A stretch of 64,000 nucleotides of DNA from an uncultured Acidobacteriia bacterium (GCA_903923395.1 CAIXXM010000083.1:62001-126000), one strand, 5' to 3'. Numbered from the stretch's first letter, positions 15,898-25,179 are shown. The notes: generated by a model not told the origin, from the sequence alone. Numbers and translations are program-made.

Positions 15898-17997
15898 CTA
15901 TCGCCCGGCGGGTGCTGCTGTCTGCATGGACTCCAACTCGTGCAAAAGACGGCTCAATTCAGTGATCGCGCGGCCATCCTGGCCGAAGCGGACACGCTCA
16001 TAGACCGCGGTGAATTCCCTGACTTTGAGCGCTTCTTCCCCGGGCAGATGGCGGGCAAATTCCGCTGCGGTAAACCAAGCCGGCTTCTCAAAACCACGTT
16101 TGGCAAGCACTTCCAGCATGCGGGAATAGAGCAGGCGGGAATCAAGGTAGCCGGTGGGTTTCGCCTGCAAGCGCCGCAAACGCCGCTGCTTCAGAAAATC
16201 GAGCAGCCACTGCCGGACCCTGGGCGCTGCGAAAAAGCCCAGCACGAAGACCGCGATCCACCCGGCCGTCCATGTCCCCCACTTTGTTATCGACGCGGCG
16301 AACTGCTCAGGCTTCATACGCAACCGGCGCCACGCGGATGAAAGACGCGAAAAGAAGGCCTCCGTCCGCGCGGTTAAAGTGACCTGGCGCCCCAGGTCAT
16401 ACCCCATGACCCACTCCTGCCAGCCATTATCCAGAAAATCGAGATACATTTCGAAGTTATGCCAGAGGCCTGTTCGCTGCTCTGAATTGCGCGCGGCGGG
16501 TGTGGGGTCAAAGGTCACCCAGCCTGTGCCATCGATGTAACCTTCCACCCAGGCATGAGCGTCTGAGCCCCGCACCACGTACAGCCCGGAGACAGGATTG
16601 AAGTAGCCACTCTGAAAACCAGTCACCAGACGCGATGGAATGCCCGCCATCCGCAACATCACAGCCATGGACGAGGCAAAGTACTCACAGTGGCCCTTTT
16701 TTCTTACGAAGAGGAAGTCCGCCAGAGGATCTTGTGGAGTCCGCTTTGGCAACCGCAGCTCATATTCGAAATCATGCTGCAGATGATTCTCAATCCGGCG
16801 CGCGCGCTCGAGTTCGGAACCGGTGCCGCTCCACTGCCAGGCGAGTTCCGAAATCCGCGGGTCCAGACGGGCAGGCAGTTGCAGATAGCGCTTGCGATCC
16901 GCCACGGGGAAAGGCAGCGGCTGGGCGAGTTGCGCGGAGATTTCATAGCGGAGCGGCTTGCCGGCGGGAAGTTCCACGCGAAGATTGCCCTCCCCATCCA
17001 TGCGGAGGGAATCCACACTGGCATTCACGAACTCCGGAATTCCGGCAACGAATAAAACGCCGGGGTCCATGTTGCGGACGTCCACGCGGTAGATCACGCG
17101 CCTGCCATCACGCCGCGACCGCTGCAGTTCACCGGCCACGCGCACGGTACCGGCGCCGGGAGCAACATCATTCCAGCGTTCGCGGACGTTGAACCAGCGC
17201 TTGCCGTCGAAATAGGTCTGCGCGGAACCGCGCCACTTCAGATCTGGAGGCAGGTTCTTCGAATAGGGCTGTATGTGCAGAATAGGCCGGTCATTCTTGC
17301 CGATTTCACCAAACCGGCCGAGATCCACGAGGCCGGAAAACCCTGGCATGTACCGCATCTGGGGGAACAATAACCGTGCTCCCCGGGCGGTTCTGGGTAC
17401 GACGAGGAAGAAGCCCGCGGCCAGCAAGAGTATCCCCGCTGCGGAGGCGCCGGCGATTATGCCAAGACGCCAGGGCAGACGAATGCCCTCCGGCACGCTT
17501 TGGGTTTCGAAGCGTTCCATGCCCCGCAGCATCTCCGCCGCCATGAGCGCCGCAAGAGAGAAGCCGGCGAACAAAGCCAGAAAGACAAAGAACAAAGGGC
17601 TCGACGACAGGACCGCCGCGGCGGCGAGTTCGAGCAGTGCAATCAGCGCCAGGAAGACGCACTCACTGCGGGAACTGGCAAAGACGATGGATACCGCACA
17701 GAAGAGATAGAAAGACATCGACAGCGCGTAATCCATGCGCCTCGGGTCCAGCATGATCGCCAGCACAGGCCAGCCAAGACAGATGAGCCCGGGCACGAGA
17801 TAAGCCCACTTGCCCGTGGGCAGCCGCAGCCATCCGGTGACGATGGCGCAACGGAGCAGAATGGCGAGCCCGGCAGGTGCGGCAAGGTCAAGCGGCAGGC
17901 GGCCTGTCGCCAATAAGGCACCGTAACCACTGGCAAGCAAACCCAGCAGGGCTGTTTCGAAAAACCGTTCCACCGCTGCTGCCGTTCGGGTCCGCAT
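15898..17997 (-). CDS. TgpA-like membrane transglutaminase (DUF3488-transglut-DUF4129)
   Basis: This 699-aa inner-membrane protein has about six N-terminal transmembrane helices (DUF3488, residues ~10-200), then a periplasmic transglutaminase-like domain. The catalytic triad is visible: Cys in KKGHCEYFASSMAV, His in GSDAHAWVEGYI and Asp in WVTFDPTPAAR. A further helix (~GWIAVFVLGFFAA) precedes a cytoplasmic DUF4129-like tail. TgpA-type proteins usually sit beside moxR and DUF58 genes; neither is present here. Family members are essential or envelope-related in Pseudomonas, and the substrate is unknown. The receptor gene upstream ends with a strong terminator, so this gene needs its own promoter. 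Confidence 0.87.
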   Translation of the reverse strand: MRTRTAAAVERFFETALLGLLASGYGALLATGRLPLDLAAPAGLAILLRCAIVTGWLRLPTGKWAYLVPGLICLGWPVLAIMLDPRRMDYALSMSFYLFCAVSIVFASSRSECVFLALIALLELAAAAVLSSSPLFFVFLALFAGFSLAALMAAEMLRGMERFETQSVPEGIRLPWRLGIIAGASAAGILLLAAGFFLVVPRTARGARLLFPQMRYMPGFSGLVDLGRFGEIGKNDRPILHIQPYSKNLPPDLKWRGSAQTYFDGKRWFNVRERWNDVAPGAGTVRVAGELQRSRRDGRRVIYRVDVRNMDPGVLFVAGIPEFVNASVDSLRMDGEGNLRVELPAGKPLRYEISAQLAQPLPFPVADRKRYLQLPARLDPRISELAWQWSGTGSELERARRIENHLQHDFEYELRLPKRTPQDPLADFLFVRKKGHCEYFASSMAVMLRMAGIPSRLVTGFQSGYFNPVSGLYVVRGSDAHAWVEGYIDGTGWVTFDPTPAARNSEQRTGLWHNFEMYLDFLDNGWQEWVMGYDLGRQVTLTARTEAFFSRLSSAWRRLRMKPEQFAASITKWGTWTAGWIAVFVLGFFAAPRVRQWLLDFLKQRRLRRLQAKPTGYLDSRLLYSRMLEVLAKRGFEKPAWFTAAEFARHLPGEEALKVREFTAVYERVRFGQDGRAITELSRLLHELESMQTAAPAGR

Positions 17998-18021
17998 CGC
18001 TGTTTTCAGTCTAGTCCAAAT

Positions 18022-18047
18022 AAAAAAGGGGAGCCCGAAGGCTCCCC
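18022..18047 (-). terminator. Intrinsic terminator of TonB-dependent receptor 1
   Basis: On the minus strand, GGGGAGCC-TTCG-GGCTCCCC is a perfect 8-bp GC-rich stem with a stable UUCG-type tetraloop, immediately followed by six T residues (AAAAAA at 18022-18027 on the plus strand). It lies 28 nt past the receptor stop. This is the clearest Rho-independent terminator in the window. Confidence 0.93.
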
Positions 18048-18074
18048 TGATTTCTCGCAGTCTCAGCTCAGTTC

Positions 18075-21000
18075 TTAGAAAGTGAACTTGGTCTGGAACT
18101 GGATCACGCGGCCCGAAACTGCCGAACCCTGGAAGGCACCGTAAGCGCTGGTGGGCGCGGAGACGGTTCCCTGGATCTGGCCGAAGGTGCCGACCGCCAG
18201 GTTGTTCACCGGCAGATCGAAGTTCGCGTGGTTGAACAGGTTGTAGAAGTTCGCACCCACCAGCAGCTTGTAGCGTTCGCTGAGGATGTTGAACGTCTTG
18301 TTCACGTTGAGATCCGAGTTGAAGTAGCCCGGTCCACGGAAAGCATTGCGACCGATGTTGCCGAAGTCACTCTGCTTGGCCTTGGTCTGGAACTGGCTGG
18401 CCGTGTAGCAGCCGGCATCGCTCGGATAGGTACAGCTGGGAAGCGAGCTGCCGCCGATCCAATCCGCGAGGAAGGTCTGCGTCGCAATACCGCTGGCGTT
18501 CTTCACACCGGCAGCCGTGCGGATGGCACTGTTGACGATGCTGAAGGGATAGCCGGAGTGGAAGAGAGCCACACCACCAACATTCCAGCCGGAAAGAGCA
18601 CCGTTCAGGAACTTGTTGTTGAACTTCTTCGAGAAGGTGTAGAGGTAGTTGGCGCTGATCGCGTGACGCACGTCATAGTCCGAGCTGCCATAGTTGGAAG
18701 CATTCGGGCTGGCCGGGCTCAGCTGGTAGCGCAGGCTGACTGCGGTCAGAGCATTGAAAGGCTCCAGACCACCGTTCGAAATGGTGTCGAGCGAGTGGCT
18801 CCAGGTGTAGTTGAACGCACCCTGGAAGTTGCTGCTCATGCGCCACTTGAAGGAGGTGACCAGACCGTCGTAGTTGGAATGCGCCATGTTGCCCAGTTCG
18901 CGGATTTCGCCGAAGCGTGCATCGACAACCTTCGTGGGAAGACCGCCGAAACCATTCGCGGCGTACTGGTTCGCGAACACGTTCTGCAGGATTTCGTCAT
19001 AGCCATGGTTGCCCACGTAGTTCACCACCAGCGAATACTTGCTGGTGAAGGCATGCTGAATTTCGAAGTTCCATTCGAGGTACTTCGGGTTCTTCAGTTC
19101 GCCGTTCAGCGTGTTGAAGTTGGGGAGGCTGAAGCCGGGAACGCTGGCCTGCAGTTGCGCCAGGGTGGAACCGCCGCTGAAGCCCTTGAAGAAGGCATTC
19201 GCGGAGTTGGTCACCAGGCCGAGCGCGGTGTTGGCACCGGTGCGGGCTGCCGTGCCGCTCGAAGCGGTGAACGAAGCAACCTGCGGAGCATTGGTCAGGA
19301 AGCGGTCAGCAATCAGACCCTGATAGAGATCAGAGAAGAGACCGAAGCCGCCGCGGATGACGGTGTCCTTCGAAACGTTGTACGCCACACCAAAGCGGGG
19401 AGCAGGAACAACCTTTTCCACGCTGGTGAAAGCTTCGCCGATGCCGGTCTTGATGGCGGCGTTATACGGGGTGGTGATGGTGTGATCCACCGACGCGAAG
19501 TTGCCGGCCAGTTCCGCAAAGCAGTTGAACTTGCACTTGATGTTGCTGTTGCGGTCAAAGCGGATGGCGAGGGTCGCGGTCAGCTTCTTGTTGACCTTCC
19601 AGGTGTCCTGCGCGTAGAAACCGGCGCTGTACATACGGAGGGGTTCCGCACCGATGGTGGTGAAGTTCTGGCCGTAGGTGGAGCCGTTGTCGAGCGAACC
19701 ATTGACGAAGTCCGTCATGGAGTTGAAGGTCAGCAGGCCGCTGGTGTTGGGACCGTAGGCGTAGCTGCTCACGTAGTTGTAGCGGATGTTGGTGCCGAAC
19801 TTGAACTCATGCTGACCCTTGATCAGAGAGAAGTCGTCCACGATCTGCCACTGGCCGACGTTGCGACCCTGGGGATAAACGTTGTCAGCACCGCCAACGC
19901 CGTTGTAATCACCGTCGCCAAACGCCCAGGTGGTGGGGAAGGCGGCCAGAGCGGCGCTCAAATTCGGCGGTCCAAAGATTGCGGAGTACCAGGAACCGGC
20001 AAGACGCAGGTCATTGACCATATTCGCGCCGATGGTCTTGGTGTAGCCCAACTGGCCGCCCTTGGAGGGCTGCACGGAGTTGGCGTTGAACACTGAGTTG
20101 ATGGGGTCAGTACCGGTGGCCTGCACGCCGTTGTCAGCGTTGTAGCGGACATACATACGGTCAGAGCTGGTCAGGTTGTAATCCACCTTCAAGGACCACA
20201 GCCATTCGGTGTTGAGGTTGTTCACAGAGCTGCGGTACTGCTTGGCGCAGGCCTTCTTGATGCCGTAGCCGGAAGCCGTGTCCGCGAAGTCGCCGCAACC
20301 ACCGGGGTCATCCGCGGTGATCGGCACATTGACTGCCGCGCCGGAACCGGGAGCACCGGCATACAGATTCAGAGCGGTCTGATAAACAGGAACAGCGTTG
20401 GGGTTGGTCTTGGCGAGGTTCGCGAGCACATAGCTGGCGAAGTCCGTGGTGGGAACATACACCGGGCCGCCGCCGGGCAGCACGTAACGCAGGCCTTCGT
20501 TGTTGAAGAAGAAGAACAACTTGTTCTTGATGATGGGGCCGGCCACAGAATCGGCCCACTGACGGGAGATGGAGAAGGGACGGTCCACGCCAGCCTGGTT
20601 GTTGAACCAGTCATTGGCGTTCAGAACGCGGCCGTTGTACCAGAAACCTGCATTGCCGTGGAACTGGTTCGAACCAGCCTTGGTCACATAGTTGACCTGC
20701 GCGCCGGACTGGCGTCCGTACTGACCGGTGTAACCATTCAGAATCACGGCCGCTTCCTGGATTTCATTGCTGCCCAGGGTCAGGTTGCTCGCACCGGAAT
20801 TGTTGAGGTTCAGGTACGGGTCCATGTTGTCGATACCGTTGATGGTGAACAGGTTCGAATCGGCCGGAAGACCGAACGCGGAGAAGTTGCCGTAGCCGCC
20901 GCCGCTCGAAACCGTAACGCCGGGAGCAGTGTACGCGAAAGCCGTCATGTCATTGCCGGGCGAAGGCAGATTTTCCAACTGCTTCAGGCTGAACGTGGTG

Positions 21001-21452
21001 GCGAGGTTCGCGTTTTCGTTGTTGATCAACGTCGCTTCCGAGCTCACACTGACAGACTGCGTCTGCGCCTGGATGCTCATCGTCACAGGCACCGGAACCA
21101 CCTGGCCGAGACCGACCTTCACGGTAGCCGTGTAGTCCGCGAAGCCGGAAGCACTCACCGTCAGCGTGTAGGCACCGGGACGCAACAGCGAGAAACGGAA
21201 CTGTCCGGCGCTGTTGGTGGTGGCTGCATTCTTTTCGCCAGTGGCGTCATTTTTCAAAGCAATCTTGGCCGAAGCCAGGACTGCATTGGAGGGATCTGTT
21301 ACCGTGCCTGCAATGTCGCCCGTCGTGATGGACTGTGCAAAAGCACCAGTGGCGAGAGAAAGCAGGAGACATATGGCCGCAAAGGCCATGAAGATTTTTG
21401 ATTTTGTTGCAAGCCGCGAGGTAGGCGGCAATTGTTGCGAATGTCCTTGCAT
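18075..21452 (-). CDS. TonB-dependent receptor 1, Oar-like, with carboxypeptidase regulatory-like domain
   Basis: This 1125-aa outer-membrane protein has a signal peptide at about residues 19-40 (AFAAICLLLSLATGAFAQ). It is followed by a carboxypeptidase regulatory-like beta-sandwich (GDIAGTVTDPSNAVLASAKI to ~130), a plug domain (ENLPSPGNDMTAFAYTAPGV, FTINGIDNMDPY) and a long beta-barrel. The last residue is Phe (FQTKFTF), the expected Bam recognition signal. Such Oar-type receptors are greatly expanded in Acidobacteriota, where they are thought to import plant-derived oligosaccharides or bind surfaces. The ligand cannot be read. No TonB or ExbBD gene is near. The gene is monocistronic, ending at the terminator at 18022-18047. 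Confidence 0.93.
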   Translation of the reverse strand: MQGHSQQLPPTSRLATKSKIFMAFAAICLLLSLATGAFAQSITTGDIAGTVTDPSNAVLASAKIALKNDATGEKNAATTNSAGQFRFSLLRPGAYTLTVSASGFADYTATVKVGLGQVVPVPVTMSIQAQTQSVSVSSEATLINNENANLATTFSLKQLENLPSPGNDMTAFAYTAPGVTVSSGGGYGNFSAFGLPADSNLFTINGIDNMDPYLNLNNSGASNLTLGSNEIQEAAVILNGYTGQYGRQSGAQVNYVTKAGSNQFHGNAGFWYNGRVLNANDWFNNQAGVDRPFSISRQWADSVAGPIIKNKLFFFFNNEGLRYVLPGGGPVYVPTTDFASYVLANLAKTNPNAVPVYQTALNLYAGAPGSGAAVNVPITADDPGGCGDFADTASGYGIKKACAKQYRSSVNNLNTEWLWSLKVDYNLTSSDRMYVRYNADNGVQATGTDPINSVFNANSVQPSKGGQLGYTKTIGANMVNDLRLAGSWYSAIFGPPNLSAALAAFPTTWAFGDGDYNGVGGADNVYPQGRNVGQWQIVDDFSLIKGQHEFKFGTNIRYNYVSSYAYGPNTSGLLTFNSMTDFVNGSLDNGSTYGQNFTTIGAEPLRMYSAGFYAQDTWKVNKKLTATLAIRFDRNSNIKCKFNCFAELAGNFASVDHTITTPYNAAIKTGIGEAFTSVEKVVPAPRFGVAYNVSKDTVIRGGFGLFSDLYQGLIADRFLTNAPQVASFTASSGTAARTGANTALGLVTNSANAFFKGFSGGSTLAQLQASVPGFSLPNFNTLNGELKNPKYLEWNFEIQHAFTSKYSLVVNYVGNHGYDEILQNVFANQYAANGFGGLPTKVVDARFGEIRELGNMAHSNYDGLVTSFKWRMSSNFQGAFNYTWSHSLDTISNGGLEPFNALTAVSLRYQLSPASPNASNYGSSDYDVRHAISANYLYTFSKKFNNKFLNGALSGWNVGGVALFHSGYPFSIVNSAIRTAAGVKNASGIATQTFLADWIGGSSLPSCTYPSDAGCYTASQFQTKAKQSDFGNIGRNAFRGPGYFNSDLNVNKTFNILSERYKLLVGANFYNLFNHANFDLPVNNLAVGTFGQIQGTVSAPTSAYGAFQGSAVSGRVIQFQTKFTF

Positions 21453-21490
21453 GCCGCTGTACGTAGCAATGCAATTGCCAGACCGTTAAG

Positions 21491-21506
21491 GTATTGTTAA
21501 CAATAC
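21491..21506. promoter_or_regulatory. 16-bp perfect palindrome upstream of TonB-dependent receptor 1
   Basis: GTATTGTTAACAATAC is a perfect 16-bp palindrome 38 nt upstream of the receptor start, in an AT-rich intergenic region (21453-21610). The position and symmetry suit a dimeric transcription factor operator controlling the receptor. No copy is apparent upstream of the second receptor at 52725. Confidence 0.5.
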
Positions 21507-21610
21507 GGTTAGCAAGTTTTCCTACCCCTTCAACATTCAAGAGTAAGTAGAGTAAGCACCTGCAAGTGGGTGTTACCTTCCAAAAGCCATATAACGAAAC
21601 TGTAAGTTCC

Positions 21611-22966
21611 TTATTCCTCTCGGATTGCGGCTGTAATCTCCAGTACAGTTTTCTCGGCGAAGGGAGCACCCACTACTTGCAGACCGGTCATCACCCCCGC
21701 ACCTGCGCCCACGAACGGAATCACCAGCGCCGGATTGCCTAAAACATTAAAACAACGGACAAAGCGCGTCGACGCAATTCGCACTTCCTCCAGCTCGCCG
21801 TCAATCTCCACATAAGGTTCCCCCAACAGCGGAGCCTCGTTCGGACTCGCGGGAACGAGCAGCGCATCGATGTGATTCCAGACCGCAGCCCACTGTTGCT
21901 GGTAAACCCGGCGCAGCCTCTGGGCGTTGATGTAATCCGTGGCGGAGATGAGCCGGCCCTGGTCAATGAGAGCGATGACATCCCCGCCAAAGTCGTCACG
22001 CCGGTGGGCGAATTGGCTCAGCAGCGCAGAGGCTTCGCTCAACAGAATCATGCGGCCGATGGTGGTGACGGCAGCGGGATCGGGCAGAGTCACGGGCACC
22101 AGCTCTCCACCGCGGGAGCGAATGCGATCAAGCGCGGCATCAAAGGCCTCCCGAACTTTGGTCTCCAAGCGCGCATTGAAGAAGTTTGCCGGCATGCCCA
22201 GACGTTTCCCCGCAAGCGAAGCTCCTGGGGCAGGCAGGTAATCCTCCACGGGATGGCTCGAACAGGTGTCATCCCGTTGATCTTTTCCAGCCAGCGCGTT
22301 CATGACGATCGCGGCATCCCGCACGGTCCGCGTCAACGGACCCATGTGGTCCAGCGAATAATCGAGCGGCAGAGTGCCATAGCGGCTGATGCGACCCGAC
22401 GTGGGCTTCAGGCCGACACAGCCACAAAAGGCCGCGGGCAGGCGGATGGAACCGCCGGTATCACTGCCCATGGCGAAGTAAACCAGACCCGCTGCCACGG
22501 CGGCGCCGGAACCACCGCTCGAACCACCCGGCACGCGGCTGGTATCGCGCGGATTCTTCACGGGTCCAAAATGCGGATTCTGGCTGGTGATGCCGTAAGC
22601 GAGCTCATGCAGTCCGGTCTTGCCGAGCAGCACCGCCCCGGCTTCCCGCAGACGTTCATAAACCGCGGCATCGTGTTCTGGGATATAGTCCGCGAAGAGC
22701 TTTGACCCGCAAGTGGTGCGGATGCCCTTGGTGCAGAACATATCCTTCAGCGCATACGGAATCCCCTGCAAAGGACCGCGGTCAATGCCATTGGCGAAAT
22801 CATCATCGGCCTGTTGCGCCTGGTTGAACGCCAGTTGCTCCGTCACGGTAATGAAGGAGTTCAAGCCGGGCTGCGATTCGTGAATTTTCGCGATGGCGTC
22901 GGCGGTGAGTTCCATCGAAGTAACCTGGCCGGAGCGGAGGCGGGCTGCTGTTTTTTCGATGGTCAT
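21611..22966 (-). CDS. Amidase signature family enzyme (GatA-like)
   Basis: This ~451-aa amidase signature protein shows the full Ser-cisSer-Lys apparatus: catalytic Lys in PYALKDMFCTKG, cis-Ser in PGGSSGGSGAAVAAG, and nucleophile Ser in GSDTGGSIRLPAAFCG. It is similar in length to GatA. The start at 22966 overlaps the stop of a small GatC-like gene by 4 nt (ATGA), so the longer in-frame opening to 23134 is rejected. With no gatB nearby it is more likely a free amidase or hydrolase with a small stabilising subunit than part of the tRNA amidotransferase, but a dispersed GatCAB set cannot be excluded. Confidence 0.85.
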   Translation of the reverse strand: MTIEKTAARLRSGQVTSMELTADAIAKIHESQPGLNSFITVTEQLAFNQAQQADDDFANGIDRGPLQGIPYALKDMFCTKGIRTTCGSKLFADYIPEHDAAVYERLREAGAVLLGKTGLHELAYGITSQNPHFGPVKNPRDTSRVPGGSSGGSGAAVAAGLVYFAMGSDTGGSIRLPAAFCGCVGLKPTSGRISRYGTLPLDYSLDHMGPLTRTVRDAAIVMNALAGKDQRDDTCSSHPVEDYLPAPGASLAGKRLGMPANFFNARLETKVREAFDAALDRIRSRGGELVPVTLPDPAAVTTIGRMILLSEASALLSQFAHRRDDFGGDVIALIDQGRLISATDYINAQRLRRVYQQQWAAVWNHIDALLVPASPNEAPLLGEPYVEIDGELEEVRIASTRFVRCFNVLGNPALVIPFVGAGAGVMTGLQVVGAPFAEKTVLEITAAIREE

Positions 22967-23151
22967 TCGCCCAGTACCGCCTGTTCGGAGAGGATGATGG
23001 AGGGCTCCACGGTGTAGGGAAGCTGTTCCAGCAGCGGCGCGAATGCCGCATGCAGCGAAGTGAAGCCGGGGGCGATCCGCGTCACGGCGTCTTCGGGGAT
23101 ATTCAGGTCCCTGGCCTTCGCCAGCGCAACCCAATCGATGTTTGCAGCCAT
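22963..23151 (-). CDS. Small GatC/DUF4089-like partner of the amidase
   Basis: This 62-aa acidic protein is translationally coupled to the amidase (ATGA overlap). Its pattern, LNIPEDAVTRIAPGFTSLHAAFAPLLEQL followed by an EPS segment near the end, resembles the short GatC-like or DUF4089/AtzG-type proteins that wrap around amidase signature enzymes and stabilise them. Similarity is by pattern only. The ATG at 23151 is the only good start. Confidence 0.6.
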   Translation of the reverse strand: MAANIDWVALAKARDLNIPEDAVTRIAPGFTSLHAAFAPLLEQLPYTVEPSIILSEQAVLGE

Positions 23152-23174
23152 AGGGTCAATCTAACCTATAGGTG

Positions 23175-23525
23175 ATGGCCGAACATCTCTTCACTTACGG
23201 CACTCTGCGGCGCGGCTTCAACAACCCTTACTCGGCAATGGTCCGGGCGCGTGGCCAGTTCGTCCGGGAAACGACGGTGCCGGGAACCATCTACCAACTG
23301 GAAGGCTACCCCGGCTTTGTGCCGGCTGCCGGCACGAACCCTGTGCGGGGCGACCTGTACTCCATTCCGGAGAGCCTGCTGGAAGATTTGGACGACTATG
23401 AGGGTCCGGCCTACAAGCGCGTCCGCATCATGACGGCCTGCGGGGTGGAAGCCTGGATCTACCAATACACCGCTCCTGTTGCGGGCAGGCAGGTGATTGC
23501 GTCTGGAGACTTCGCGAAACCATGA
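23175..23525 (+). CDS. Gamma-glutamylcyclotransferase-like protein (YtfP/GGCT fold)
   Basis: This 116-aa protein has the GGCT-fold signature: N-terminal LFTYGTLRRGFNNPY (the YGTL loop binding the gamma-glutamyl moiety) and the catalytic Glu region in LLEDLDDYEGPAYKR, ending with a short strand (EAWIYQYT). The family releases 5-oxoproline from gamma-glutamyl compounds; YtfP-like members are often untested. The start is ATG at 23175; a GTG codon directly before it (23172) is possible. It overlaps the aminotransferase start by 4 nt, so the pair forms an operon. Confidence 0.85.
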   Translation: MAEHLFTYGTLRRGFNNPYSAMVRARGQFVRETTVPGTIYQLEGYPGFVPAAGTNPVRGDLYSIPESLLEDLDDYEGPAYKRVRIMTACGVEAWIYQYTAPVAGRQVIASGDFAKP

Positions 23526-24649
23526 GATTTTCGAGACGGCTGCCCCAGGCGGGTTCCGAAAACACCATTACCCGAATCCTGCAGGCGAAACGCGCCGCGG
23601 GAGTGAAGGTCCTGGATCTGACGGAATCCAACCCCACACACGCGGGAATTACTTACCCTGCAGGCCTGCTGGCCGGGCTGGCTGACCCACGGGCCCTGCA
23701 ATACGAACCCGAATCCTTCGGCCTGCCCGCTGCCCGGCAACTGGTTGCCGACCAATATGGGGTCCCGTTCAGCCGCGTGCTGCTTTCGGCCAGTACAAGC
23801 GAAGCATACAGTTGGATCTTCAAACTGCTCTGCGACCCCGGCGATGAAATTCTGATCCCGCAGCCATCGTACCCGCTCTTCGAATACCTGGCAGCACTCG
23901 AAAATGTCACGGTGAAGCCGTACCCGCTCTTCTACGATCACGGCTGGTTCATCGACTTCCATGCGCTCGAGCAGTCACTGAACAGCCGCACAAAGGCGAT
24001 TGTCCTCGTCAATCCGAACAACCCCACCGGCCACTTTCTGCGCCAGCATGAGTTGCTCGAACTGACCGAACTCTGCAGCAGGCACGGGATCGCGATCCTC
24101 TCCGATGAAGTCTTCGCCGATTACCAACTCCACCCGGCTCCAGACAGCGTACCCACTCTGCGCTGTGTTGCCGACGTGCTGACCTTCTGCCTCAACGGAC
24201 TTTCGAAGACCGTCGGATTGCCCCAGATGAAGCTCGCCTGGATGTTCGTCAACGGTCCCCAAGCGCTTCTCGATGACGCCTTATCGCGGCTGGAAGTCAT
24301 CGCGGACACCTACCTCTCCGCCAGCACTCCTGTGCAATTGGCCCTGCCCGGCTTCCTGGCGGCGCGCGGCTTCATCCAGGACCAGATCCTTTCGCGCCTG
24401 CACCAAAACTTGGCGCTGCTGCGGCAAGGCCGTTTGCGGATTCTCAGCGTGGAGGCCGGCTGGTATGCCGTGGCTGCACTCGGCCAGCCGGAAGAACCCT
24501 GGGTCGAGGCGCTTCTCGAACAGTACAACGTTCTCGTACAGCCGGGCTTCTTCTATGACTTCCAGAGTTCCGGCTACGCCGTCATCAGCCTGCTCACGGA
24601 CCCGGAGAACTTTCGCGAAGGCCTGGCCCGGATCAACAACTTCCACTAA
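23522..24649 (+). CDS. Class I/II pyridoxal-phosphate aminotransferase
   Basis: This 375-aa fold type I PLP enzyme has motifs in the expected order: ASTSEAYSWIFKLLCDPGDEI (cofactor phosphate region), VNPNNPTGHF (the NPNNPTG aspartate aminotransferase signature), ILSDEVFADYQ (Asp pairing with the pyridine nitrogen) and LNGLSKTVGLPQMKLAW with the Schiff-base Lys. The substrate is unknown; its coupling to a gamma-glutamylcyclotransferase hints at amino acid or glutathione-like metabolism, which is an inference. Its 3' end overlaps the convergent ECF sigma factor gene by 4 nt. Confidence 0.9.
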   Translation: MRFSRRLPQAGSENTITRILQAKRAAGVKVLDLTESNPTHAGITYPAGLLAGLADPRALQYEPESFGLPAARQLVADQYGVPFSRVLLSASTSEAYSWIFKLLCDPGDEILIPQPSYPLFEYLAALENVTVKPYPLFYDHGWFIDFHALEQSLNSRTKAIVLVNPNNPTGHFLRQHELLELTELCSRHGIAILSDEVFADYQLHPAPDSVPTLRCVADVLTFCLNGLSKTVGLPQMKLAWMFVNGPQALLDDALSRLEVIADTYLSASTPVQLALPGFLAARGFIQDQILSRLHQNLALLRQGRLRILSVEAGWYAVAALGQPEEPWVEALLEQYNVLVQPGFFYDFQSSGYAVISLLTDPENFREGLARINNFH

Positions 24650-25179
24650 GCCGCCAGGCCTCTGGCTGTCAGTTCGAGTCCCCGCCGGACGCGTGTCTTC
24701 ACCGTGCCGAGGGGAATCCGGCACACTTCCGCGATCTCGCTGTGCGTATAGCCGTCATAGAAAGCCATCTGCACGGCTTCACGATGGATCGCGGGCAGGG
24801 CAGTCACCGCCTGTTCGAGCGTGTAGCGCTGTACATTCATCACATACAGATTCTCCGGACTCGGCCCCGTCCCTGCGATCTCAGCCGGTAATTCCTCCTG
24901 CAGCCGCTCTTTCCGGTTTCTCCGCAGCCGGTCCAGAGCTCTGCTGGATGCGATTTTCATGATCCAAGCCAGAGGATTGCCGCGGGTAGGGTCATAGGAG
25001 TTCGCATTTTTCCAGATTTGGAAGAACGTATCCTGCGCGACTTCTTCCGCCGTCTCAAAGTCACGGACAATTCGCAGCGCGCAGTCAAAGACCAAGCGCC
25101 ACCGCGACTGGTAGAGCTGCGCCATGGCGTCCTGCGAGCCGGTTTGGATTTCGAGGATGAGGACCAGATCGGGATTCAT
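24646..25179 (-). CDS. ECF-family RNA polymerase sigma factor
   Basis: This 177-aa sigma70-family factor has only regions 2 and 4. Region 2 spans about residues 20-90, with the core-binding and -10 recognition helices (ALRIVRDFETAEEVAQDTFFQIWK, PLAWIMKIASSRALDRLRR). Region 4 (~118-172) holds a helix-turn-helix in GYTHSEIAEVCRIPLGTVKTRVRRGL. ECF factors direct stress or envelope regulons and are normally held by an anti-sigma factor. No classic anti-sigma gene follows; the downstream neighbour is convergent. The only co-oriented partner is the 59-aa gene overlapping its start. Confidence 0.92.
   Translation of the reverse strand: MNPDLVLILEIQTGSQDAMAQLYQSRWRLVFDCALRIVRDFETAEEVAQDTFFQIWKNANSYDPTRGNPLAWIMKIASSRALDRLRRNRKERLQEELPAEIAGTGPSPENLYVMNVQRYTLEQAVTALPAIHREAVQMAFYDGYTHSEIAEVCRIPLGTVKTRVRRGLELTARGLAA

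Noticed and set aside
18228-20096. 622-codon plus-strand open frame opposite TonB-dependent receptor 1
   Set aside because: It is a shadow of the receptor codon pattern, with no motif, ribosome binding site or neighbour support.
22967-23134. N-terminal extension of the amidase
   Set aside because: The added residues do not resemble amidases and overlap the GatC-like gene in another frame. The ATGA overlap fixes the start at 22966.
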